64,000 bases of DNA, from assembly GCA_002021875.1 (NCBI GenBank), contig CP018627.1, positions 9,176,001 through 9,240,000 on the forward strand, in the 5' to 3' direction. The position numbers were made by a program, and so were the translations under genes. The DNA comes from Streptomyces hygroscopicus (GTDB lineage Bacteria > Actinomycetota > Actinomycetes > Streptomycetales > Streptomycetaceae). Positions within the stretch are counted from its first letter, which is position 1; the number at the start of each line of letters is the position of its first letter. Of the stretch, positions 51,917-59,090 are shown piece after piece. The notes below the pieces were generated by a model, which did not search any database, was not told the DNA's origin, and saw only the letters and a program-made list of their open reading frames with translations.

Positions 51917-52357
51917 ATGAACATCTCCTTCTTGGGCAATTGGCGCAAGCGACGCGGCCCCGCCTCGGGCACGGCCCTGATGGGCGCCCAGGAGGAGGAC
52001 CCCCAGGGCGTCGCCCAACTGCTCTCCGAATGCGAGCTGCTGCGCGCGCGGGCCGCGGCCGCGGGCATCGGACTTGACGACTCGACAGCCTCCCTGGAGG
52101 CGCTGGACCAGATGGCGCCGCGCTGGCGCGACGACCCGGACGAGCTCCCCTGGCTCGGCAACGACGCCGGTCTCTACCTCGGCACGGTCATCGTCCGCAC
52201 CGTCCCCGGGGCCGTCTGGCAGGTGTGGCCCAACGGCCGGCCCGTCGTCCTGCTGGCCTCGGGCCGGGAGGTCGACGTCGTGGAGGCCGGTCAGCAGTGG
52301 GCCGCCGACGGCGCCCCCGAACTGTGCCAGCGCTACGCCGAGGTCGCCGAGGCGTAG
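51917..52357 (+). CDS. DUF6278-like conserved Streptomyces protein
   Basis: Protein of 146 residues, start MNISFLGNWRKRRG. It has a helical region (VAQLLSECELLRARAAAAGIGLDDSTASLEALDQMAPRWRDD) followed by a small beta-domain (LGNDAGLYLGTVIVRTVPGAVWQVWPNGRPVVLLASGREVDVV). The pattern matches cytoplasmic Streptomyces proteins that I recall as DUF6278. Function unknown. Confidence 0.7.
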   Translation: MNISFLGNWRKRRGPASGTALMGAQEEDPQGVAQLLSECELLRARAAAAGIGLDDSTASLEALDQMAPRWRDDPDELPWLGNDAGLYLGTVIVRTVPGAVWQVWPNGRPVVLLASGREVDVVEAGQQWAADGAPELCQRYAEVAEA

Positions 52358-52363
52358 CGGGGT

Positions 52364-52411
52364 ATCCAGCCCCTCCGGCGTTTGAGGAGCGGGGTCCGGG
52401 GCGGAGCCCCA
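52364..52411 (+). repeat. Streptomyces dispersed GC-rich hairpin repeat
   Basis: TCCAGCCCCTCCGGCGTTTG, then AGGAGCGGGGTCCGGGGCGG, then AGCCCCAC. This 48-bp form is one of the commonest intergenic repeats in Streptomyces genomes (established knowledge from memory) and contains a GGGGTCCGGGGC/GGAGCCCC hairpin that probably also ends the DUF6278 transcript. Confidence 0.75.
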
Positions 52412-52536
52412 CCGGCGGCCCCGTGAACCCTGTCGGGCGGTATCCGCCCATCGATGCGTGTCCGTACCCAAAGCTCCCTAGCTGTCCGGGTAGCTTGCGC
52501 TGATCGGGACACAGCGGAAGGTGGGTGGGGCCGGGT

Positions 52537-53409
52537 ATGGCCGTCGGTGAGCCGTTGATCGAGCTGCACGGCGTCAACAAGCACTTCGGCGCGCTGCACG
52601 TTCTGCGGGACATCGATCTCACCGTCGGGCGCGGCGAAGTGGTCGTGATCATCGGCCCCTCCGGCGGCGGCAAGTCCACCCTGATCCGGACCATCAACCG
52701 GCTGGAGACCGTCCAGTCCGGCTCCATCGTCGTCGACGGCCGGCCGCTGCCCGACGAGGGCAAGGAGCTGGCGCGGCTGCGGGCCGAGGTCGGCATGGTC
52801 TTCCAGTCGTTCAACCTCTTCGCCCATCGGACCGTGGTGGCCAATGTGATGCTCGGTCAGACCAGGGTCCGCCGCCGCGGGAAGCAGGACGCCGAGCGGC
52901 GCGCACTTGACCTGCTGGACCGCGTGGGACTCGCCGACCAGGCCGGGAAGTTCCCCGCCCAGCTCTCCGGCGGTCAGCAGCAGCGGGTGGCCATCGCCCG
53001 CGCACTGGCGATGGATCCGCAGGTGATGCTCTTCGACGAGCCGACCTCCGCCCTCGACCCGGAGATGATCAACGAGGTGCTGGAGGTGATGCGCCAGCTC
53101 GCCCAGGAAGGGATGACGATGGTCGTCGTCACCCATGAGATGGGCTTCGCCCGCTCCGCCGCGAACCGGGTGGTCTTCATGGCCGACGGCCGGATCGTCG
53201 AGGACCGTTCGCCGGAGGAGTTCTTCAGGGCCCCGGAGAGCGAGCGGGCCAAGGACTTCCTGTCCAAGATCCTCAAGCACACGTTGCGCACCGAGCGGAG
53301 GCCGAAGCGTACGTCGTCGCTGAGGGCAGGGGAGCCGGTCCGCGTACTGGACCTGACTCCCCGAACCGCAGCAGCGGACACTTTCGCGGCCCGCCGGATG
53401 AGTATGTAG
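52537..53409 (+). CDS. Orphan amino-acid (glutamate-type) ABC ATPase with abnormal tail
   Basis: Protein of 290 residues. PAAT-family ATPase: [20 protein letters not shown], Walker [43 protein letters not shown], signature [15 protein letters not shown], Walker [36 protein letters not shown]. The match to GluA-type proteins ends at [12 protein letters not shown] (about residue 250), where family members normally stop; about 40 further residues are Arg/Ala-rich and unrelated. The binding protein and permease genes (gluBCD) that normally follow are absent. This suggests a deletion or rearrangement just after the gene; the ATPase may serve another transporter or be a relic. Confidence 0.85.
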   Translation: MAVGEPLIELHGVNKHFGALHVLRDIDLTVGRGEVVVIIGPSGGGKSTLIRTINRLETVQSGSIVVDGRPLPDEGKELARLRAEVGMVFQSFNLFAHRTVVANVMLGQTRVRRRGKQDAERRALDLLDRVGLADQAGKFPAQLSGGQQQRVAIARALAMDPQVMLFDEPTSALDPEMINEVLEVMRQLAQEGMTMVVVTHEMGFARSAANRVVFMADGRIVEDRSPEEFFRAPESERAKDFLSKILKHTLRTERRPKRTSSLRAGEPVRVLDLTPRTAAADTFAARRMSM

Positions 53410-53594
53410 ACGAGTTTCAGGAACGTTTGTCGTTCAGTATCTCGATCGGGTTGGCCTGGCCACCGGGTCCGGGGCATGGAATGTGCATCGGCCGAGCTCG
53501 CGCATCGCACGGGCCAGGCGCCACCGCCGCGACTGACGGTCAATGCGGCTCGGCTCGTGACGGCCTGGGCAGCCCGGAATCGCCCGGGTACGCC

Positions 53595-53996
53595 TCAGCC
53601 CGCTGCTTCCTCGCCCACCGGATGCTCCACATCAGAGGAAGCCGCCGCGGTGGAAGGCGCCTCAGTCGCCGTGCGCGGGGTGCGTCCCTGCGGCGAGAGT
53701 AGGGCGGCCATGGTGGCCAGGGCGATCAGGGCCGCACAGCCTGCCAGGGCCAGGCCGGTGCCCACGGCGGCGGCGACGGGTCCGGCGACAAGCAGCCCGA
53801 GCGGGGCGAAGGCCAGGGAGCCGAACCAGACGTAAGAACTGATGCGGGACAGCGCCCGCTCCGGGATCTCCCGCTGCATGGTGGTGACCCACAGCACGCC
53901 CAAGACATCGCTCCCGATCCCGGTGCCGAACATGGCTGCGGCGAGCCATACCGCCTGAAGGCGGGGTGCTGGCGGCGGGCCGGTTGCCGAGGGCAT
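53595..53996 (-). pseudogene. C-terminal remnant of an MFS transporter
   Basis: 133 codons encoding only the last three or so membrane segments of a major-facilitator (multidrug or macrolide-type) exporter: FGTGIGSDVLGVLWVTTMQREIPERALSRISSYVWFGSLAFAPLGLLVAGPVAAAVGTGLALAGCAALIALATMAALL. A complete protein would have about 400 residues; the first two-thirds are missing and what precedes the ATG is unrelated. It marks one edge of a rearranged stretch. Confidence 0.75.
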
Positions 53997-54025
53997 GTCC
54001 GCGACGCGAGTTCGCCTGCGGAGAA

Positions 54026-54064
54026 TTAAGTTGATGTGTCATCTGAAGGGAGTTAAGGTGATGT
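54026..54064 (+). repeat. Direct repeat at the edge of the MFS remnant
   Basis: TTAAGTTGATGT (54026-54037) and TTAAGGTGATGT (54053-54064), 11 of 12 identical, 27 bp apart in an unusually AT-rich patch. It could be a recombination scar, an element end or a regulator site; nothing further supports one of these. Confidence 0.5.
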
Positions 54065-54120
54065 CCTGGCTGACCGGACCTCCGCCGAGTTGAGCGGGAT
54101 CGGACCCAAGAGGAGGGCAC

Positions 54121-54249
54121 ATGGCGGTCGAAATGAGCGACGTGCCCGAAGCGAAGCGTTACGAGGCCCGCGGACGTCGCTGTGGTTCAAGTCTGCGCCG
54201 TGCCGATCTTCCTAGGCTGCGGAAGCAGCGCGAACCCGGACGGTTGTAG
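54121..54249 (+). pseudogene. N-terminal stub of a GNAT acetyltransferase gene
   Basis: An ATG behind an excellent ribosome site (GAGGAGGG) starts MAVEMSDVPEAKRYEAR, which resembles the opening of small YidJ/COG2388-type N-acetyltransferases (a D-x-PEA-x-RYEA pattern). After about 17 residues the similarity stops, and the frame ends after 42 codons. Read as the 5' end of a gene cut off by rearrangement. The family call rests on few residues. Confidence 0.5.
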
Positions 54250-54615
54250 GCCCGACGTACTTGAAAGACGAGAGATCCGTGAACCAGGAAATTTCGGCCG
54301 TGTAGCCGTCATCACGGGTGCCGGTGCCGTCCTCGTGGGGCCGCTGTTGCGCACAGGTTCGCACCGACGGGTGCACCGGGGTGCTCGTGGTCGCGTGAGG
54401 CGGCTGTGCGGGAGCCCCGGCGCACCGCCCGCCAAACGGTCTGGGGATATCCGTGACCGATCATCGAAACTTTCGTGTCAGATGCACAAGTATCTGACTG
54501 TGGCAGGACTGGCGTTGGCCAACTGCCGCGGATGAGCAGCCAGGTCGGCATGAGTTCGGCCGCCTAATTGCGCGAGCCGGACCAGGCCTGGCGGGTACCA
54601 CAGAAATGGGTGTAC
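54250..54615. other. Gene-free stretch before the SARP gene
   Basis: About 365 bp without a supportable reading frame, holding the two palindromes at 54465-54498 and otherwise nothing recognisable. It separates the truncated acetyltransferase from the regulator. Confidence 0.6.
54465..54498. promoter_or_regulatory. Two adjacent palindromes upstream of the SARP gene
   Basis: CGAAA-C-TTTCG (54465-54475) and GTCAGAT-N8-ATCTGAC (54477-54498), both perfect, 118 bp before the SARP start. Likely regulator binding sites; the regulator is unknown. Confidence 0.55.
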
Positions 54616-57531
54616 ATGGCAGCTTCGGCAGAGTACGACGGCAGCGGCGTGACAGCGGCTCCCTTCCGGGTGCTCGGGCCGCTTGAGGTGAGCGGCGAGC
54701 TGGGGGCCGTGTACGTGGCACCGGGGCGGCAAGAGATCGTCCTCGGGGCTCTGGTGCTCGAATTGAACCGGGTGGTGGAGACCACCTATCTGGTGGATGT
54801 CATCTGGGATCACGATCCGCCGAAGACCGCACGCACCCAGGTGCAGATCTGCGTCTCCCGGCTCCGCAAGGCGCTGGCGGACGGGGGAGTCGACGCCACC
54901 ATCGAGACCCGCGCTCACGGGTATGTCCTGAGGGCGCCGGAGGATGCGACCGACCTGGGCAACTTCCGTCGCCTGGTAGCTGAGGCGCATGCCCTGGCCC
55001 GGGATGGTCTGAAGGTGCATGCGGTGGACGCGCTTCGCCCGGCGATAGGCCTGTGGCGGGGCCGGTGCCTGGCCGGTGTGCCCAGCGAATTCCTGGCCGG
55101 TACGGCAGCGCAGTTGGACGAGAGCCGCCTGGAAGCGGTGGAGACCTGCATGCGGCTGGAGCTGGAGCTGGGCCGTCACGAGCACCTGGTCGGCGAGTTG
55201 CAGCAGCTTGTCGCCAGCCATCCGCTGCGCGAGCGGCTGCGGGGGCACCTCATGGTGGCGCTATACCGCTCGGGCCGGCAGGCGGAGGCGCTGGACGCCT
55301 ACCACCAGGGCCGCGCGATGCTCAGCGAAGAACTGGGCCTGGACCCGGGAAGGGAATTACGCGATCTGGCGCAGGCGATCCTGACCGACGACGCCGACCT
55401 GGCACTGGCCGAACCGGCCGAACCACGTTCTCTGGTGGCGACGCCGCTCTCTGAGGCGGTGCAAGAGCGTGGTGCCGATCCCAACCCGGTCGTAACCCCA
55501 AGGCAACTTCCCGCCGACATCGGCGACTTCGTAGCCGACGACGTGATTGTTTCAGCGGTCTGCGACGCCGTCACCGAGGGACGGGAAAAGGGGCAACTGA
55601 ACGTGGTCCTGGTGCTTGGCGGACCTGGTGTCGGCAAAAGCACGTTGGCCAGGCACGTGGCGCACCGACTCGCAACCGAGTACTTCCCGGACGGACAGCT
55701 CTACTGCGACCTCCGAGGGCCGGACGGACAACCGATGCTCCCCGCTCAGGCGTTGGGGCGGTTTCTCCGAGCGCTGGGTGTACCGGGCCAGGCCATACCC
55801 GATGCGCTTGACGAGCGCGCGGAGATGTACCGCAGTCTGCTGGCCGATCGCCGGATCCTGGTTTTGCTGGACGACGCGGTGAGCGAGTCGCAGGTGATGC
55901 CGCTGCTGCCCGGAACCGGCAGCAGCGGCGTGCTGGTCACCAGCCGCGGCCAGCTCACGGCGCTGCCGGGCACCCGTCGGTTCGACTTGGAGCCGCTGAG
56001 CCCGGAACAGGGCGTCCAGCTCCTGGGGCGGATCATTGGAGAGCGTCGTGTGGAGAGCGAGCGGGAGGCGGCGCGGGCCCTCATACGCTTGGTGGGCGGG
56101 CTGCCCCTCGCGCTGCGTATCATCGGTGCGCGCCTGGCCGCGCGTCCGCACTGGTCACTGATCTCCATGTGGCACCGGCTTGAGAACGAGCACCGCCGGT
56201 TGGACGAGCTGGCATACGGCGAGCTGTCGATCCGGGCAAGTCTTTCACTCAGCTACGACGGCCTGGCGGCGGCCGACCGTCGCCTGTTATGCCTGATCAG
56301 CCTGGCCGAGGGGACGGAGATTCCGAGCTGGCTGGGTGCCGCCCTTATCGACGACCGCACGCCGAACCCTGCTGACCTGCTGGAACCGCTGATCGACAGG
56401 CGGCTCCTCGACATCACCGCCATGGACCAGGGCGGGGAGTTCCGATGCGGACTGTCGCAGATGGTACGGACGTTCGCGCACGAACGGCTGCCCGCGGAGA
56501 TTCCCGAGGCAGAACGCACCGGAGCGGTGCGGCGTATGGTCGGTGGCTGGATGGCGCTCGCGGAGAGGGCACACAAAGAGATCTACGGCGGTGCGTACAC
56601 CATCGTGACGGGCCGGGCCGAACGGTGGTATCCGCCGGAGGACTATGTCCGGCGGTGCCTCCGCGACCCGCTCGGGTGGCTGGAGAGCGAGCAGACCAAC
56701 CTGTTGAACGCGGTCGAGTTGGCGGCCCGGTCCGGGCTGGACGAGTTGTGCTGGGAGCTGGCCACGACTCTGGTGACGCTCTTCGAGGCCCGTGGCTATC
56801 CCGAGCTCTGGGAGCGCACCCATCAGGTAGCGCTGACCGCGGTACAGGAGGCCGGCAACGAACGGGGCCAGGCGGCGGTTCTCGGCTCGTTGGGGACCCT
56901 GCACCTGCACCGGGGCGAGCATGAGGCAGCAGGCCCTTACCTCAGCGCCGCTTTGGAGATCTTCGAGCGGATCGGGGAGCTGAGAGGTCAAGCACTGTGC
57001 CTGCGTGACCTGGCGCGCATCGAGCGGCACCATGGTGACGACGATCGGGCGCTGGCCCTTTACGAGAGCGCCGAGCGAAACTTCGTGCGGGCGCAGGACG
57101 TCATCGGCCGGGCGCATGTGCTTGGCGAGATGGCACACATCACGATGCGGCGAGCGGACTTCGCGCGAACCCGTTCGTACCTCGACGAGGCTCTCGGGAT
57201 CTGCCGGTCAGCCGGCTTCGACCGGGGCCAAGCCCTCGCACTGCGGCGGTTGGGCCAAATGCTGATGTATCAGCAGCAGTACGAGGCGGCGGAACGTACC
57301 CTGCTTGAGGTCCTGGCCATGGTCAGAGCGAGCGGCGACCTGGTCGGAGCAGGGTATGTGCTGCACGACCTCGGCCGGGTCAATGCCCACCTGCGTCGCG
57401 TGGGACAGGCGGTCGAGTACTACTCGCAAGCGGCCAGGATTCGGGAGCGGATCCTGGACCACAGCGGGGTCGCTGCCGTGCGGGCTGACATCGTTGCCAT
57501 CCTGGGCAGGCCTAGGACGTCGGTCGGCTGA
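54616..57531 (+). CDS. SARP/AfsR-family regulator with NB-ARC and TPR domains
   Basis: Protein of 971 residues from this ATG; a GTG 11 codons later and a TTG 16 codons earlier are alternatives, none with a strong ribosome site. N-terminal OmpR-type DNA-binding domain (FRVLGPLEVSGELGAVYVAPGRQEIVLGALVLELNRVV ... RTQVQICVSRLRKALADGGVDATIETRAHGYVLRA), BTAD helical domain to about 250 (LWRGRCLAGVPSEFL, EALDAYHQGRAMLSEELGLDPGRELRDLAQAIL), NB-ARC ATPase with P-loop GGPGVGKST (335-343) and Walker B ILVLLDDA (414-421), then a TPR region to the end. Such regulators switch on antibiotic clusters, but no biosynthetic genes remain nearby. Confidence 0.93.
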   Translation: MAASAEYDGSGVTAAPFRVLGPLEVSGELGAVYVAPGRQEIVLGALVLELNRVVETTYLVDVIWDHDPPKTARTQVQICVSRLRKALADGGVDATIETRAHGYVLRAPEDATDLGNFRRLVAEAHALARDGLKVHAVDALRPAIGLWRGRCLAGVPSEFLAGTAAQLDESRLEAVETCMRLELELGRHEHLVGELQQLVASHPLRERLRGHLMVALYRSGRQAEALDAYHQGRAMLSEELGLDPGRELRDLAQAILTDDADLALAEPAEPRSLVATPLSEAVQERGADPNPVVTPRQLPADIGDFVADDVIVSAVCDAVTEGREKGQLNVVLVLGGPGVGKSTLARHVAHRLATEYFPDGQLYCDLRGPDGQPMLPAQALGRFLRALGVPGQAIPDALDERAEMYRSLLADRRILVLLDDAVSESQVMPLLPGTGSSGVLVTSRGQLTALPGTRRFDLEPLSPEQGVQLLGRIIGERRVESEREAARALIRLVGGLPLALRIIGARLAARPHWSLISMWHRLENEHRRLDELAYGELSIRASLSLSYDGLAAADRRLLCLISLAEGTEIPSWLGAALIDDRTPNPADLLEPLIDRRLLDITAMDQGGEFRCGLSQMVRTFAHERLPAEIPEAERTGAVRRMVGGWMALAERAHKEIYGGAYTIVTGRAERWYPPEDYVRRCLRDPLGWLESEQTNLLNAVELAARSGLDELCWELATTLVTLFEARGYPELWERTHQVALTAVQEAGNERGQAAVLGSLGTLHLHRGEHEAAGPYLSAALEIFERIGELRGQALCLRDLARIERHHGDDDRALALYESAERNFVRAQDVIGRAHVLGEMAHITMRRADFARTRSYLDEALGICRSAGFDRGQALALRRLGQMLMYQQQYEAAERTLLEVLAMVRASGDLVGAGYVLHDLGRVNAHLRRVGQAVEYYSQAARIRERILDHSGVAAVRADIVAILGRPRTSVG

Positions 57532-57553
57532 TACCAGGAGGCATGCTGGTCCA

Positions 57554-57691
57554 TCACGTCCACGGCGTGTTGCCGGGTGTTTCGTCGGCCGGCGTCACGG
57601 CGACCGGGCCCTGCTCCACGCCGTGCTGATTTCCCACGGCGCCCAGCACGACCACGGCCCCCGCGGCAGCCGGCAACTTCTTGATGGCCAT
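57554..57691 (-). CDS. Small peptide gene convergent with the SARP gene
   Basis: A 45-residue product with a very strong ribosome site (GGGAGGAG, 7 nt before the ATG): a hydrophobic N-terminal half (MAIKKLPAAAGAVVVLGAVG) and a polar C-terminal half ending TPADETPGNTPWT. It could be a short secreted or membrane peptide, or a precursor peptide; no family recognised. The stop lies 22 bp from the SARP stop. The ribosome site and the leader-like layout are the evidence for a real gene. Confidence 0.55.
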   Translation of the reverse strand: MAIKKLPAAAGAVVVLGAVGNQHGVEQGPVAVTPADETPGNTPWT

Positions 57692-58102
57692 CTCAGTTCT
57701 CCTCCCTTCGCAATCCGTCCGGGCGTTGCTGAAACCAGCGTGAACCAGGTGTCCATCGCGGCCGCATGCTCGCGCTACCACCGCCTTATCCCGGACCCGT
57801 CCCGCCGTGGATGCGCCGTGATGCCGGGCCGATAGGGCGACACCGGAGATTGGGTCTTGCACAACCTCGGCGCCCCTTCGGGGGACGGCCCCCAAGGAGT
57901 GGTCCGAATGACCGTAGTGACCCGGGACGCGGTGACGCCCGCCGCGTTCGGCGTCCCGGAAACCGAATCGCAGCGCGGCACAAAGACCCCCGCGACAGCA
58001 GCGGTAGACCTTGTCAGGGAGTTCCCGCGGAAGAGGAAGGAAACTGGTGCATGCGCACCACGGCCTCTCCTTGACCGTGACTCAGGGGAAGGTGCACGGC
58101 CG
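57692..58102. other. Stretch without an assigned gene
   Basis: An in-frame ATG at 57908 with GGAG upstream would give a 65-residue extension to the methyltransferase relic (MTVVTRDAVTPAAFGVPETE...), but it matches nothing. A GC-rich hairpin lies near 57875-57900. Otherwise nothing is seen. Confidence 0.45.
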
Positions 58103-58525
58103 ATGACGATGGACGCGGAGTTCTGCTCCCGGGTGGCCGAGCGGTTCGGCGGCTTCAGCGATGCGCGGAGCACCGACGCATTCCCCGACGGCCGCCCGGG
58201 CGCCGTCTTCGATGAACTGGTGACCGCACTGGGAGCACCGCGGGCCCGACTGCTGGCTGTCGGCCGCGCCGACGGGCGTAGTTTGTTGCGCGTCTCTCCT
58301 GCGTACGGCGCCGTGACCGGGACAGATCTGTCGGCGTCGATGCTGGAATGCGCCGCGCGGTATCGAGCGGAGGCAGGCAGGGCTGGGCGCACGTCACGTT
58401 CGAGCTGTGCGATGCCGCCCATACGGGGCTGCCCGATGGGTCCGCCGATGTGGTCACTTCCCGCCGCGGTCCGTTGATCACCCGAGAGTTCGAGCGGGTG
58501 CTCCGCCCCGGCGGTGCCATCGGCG
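58103..58525 (+). pseudogene. Frameshifted, truncated SAM-dependent methyltransferase
   Basis: ATG with GGGGAAGG upstream. The first frame encodes a class I methyltransferase start (MDAEFCSRVAERFGGFSDARSTDAFPDGRPGAVFDELVTALG, RARLLAVGRADGRSLL, GTDLSASMLECAARYR). Near 58370-58386 a one-base shift moves the rest (HVTFELCDAAHTGLPDGSADVVTSRRGPLITREFERVLRPGG) into another frame. At about 58525 the gene ends abruptly where the opposite-strand PHP relic begins. Not functional as read, unless the shift is a sequencing error. Confidence 0.75.
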
Positions 58526-58844
58526 TAGGTCTGCTCGACCGCGTACTTCTCGTGGGCGGCATGGCCGTGATCGGTGATGACCATCCAGTCGAGCCCGTGC
58601 TCCGCACCTGCCTCCACCTGCTGCATGACGGTGTGCATCGCGTCATAGCCGTACTGGGTGTGGACATGGTGGTCGCCGGCCGGTCACTGATACCGCCGGG
58701 GGCGACACCCGACAGCGGTTGCTGCGACGGGGCCATCGCCGGACCTGCCAGAGGGCCACCGAAGACACCACCGCCCGCGGCTGCGGCACCCACCAGTCCC
58801 AGTCGGCGCAGGAACTGGCGGCGGCGCAGGTCCACCGGGCGCAA
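58526..58844 (-). pseudogene. Broken Tat-secreted PHP-domain phosphoesterase
   Basis: The first frame gives a twin-arginine signal (LRRRQFLRRLGLVGAAAAGGG, then an AMA cleavage site). The PHP metal motif DHHVHTQYGYDAMHTVMQQVEAG and the following GLDWMVITDHGHAAHEKYAVEQTYAD lie in a different frame, and that frame has a TGA just before the motif where family members have Trp (YQ-W-LAGDHHVHT). So at least a frameshift and a nonsense change are present. The 3' part beyond about 58526 is missing, replaced by the methyltransferase relic. The start codon is unclear (TTG or GTG). Confidence 0.72.
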
Positions 58845-59090
58845 GTCGCCGTCCGCAACGGTCGAGTCGGCTACGGCAGCCGGTCGCGCGGCCGGTCTGC
58901 GGCGTGGTGATGGTGGTCCAGGGTGGTGCTGTCCCTTTGGCGCCCGTCACCAACTGGCTCTGCCGGGACGTCCGGTGATCGACCCGGCCCACTGTCCCGA
59001 CCATCCGCAGGAGAGTGACGGCTCTCCCGAGCCGCCGCGGCCGAAGTCGGCCGACGACGCCGAGGCCGGCGCCTTCCTCGCGCCAGGCGA

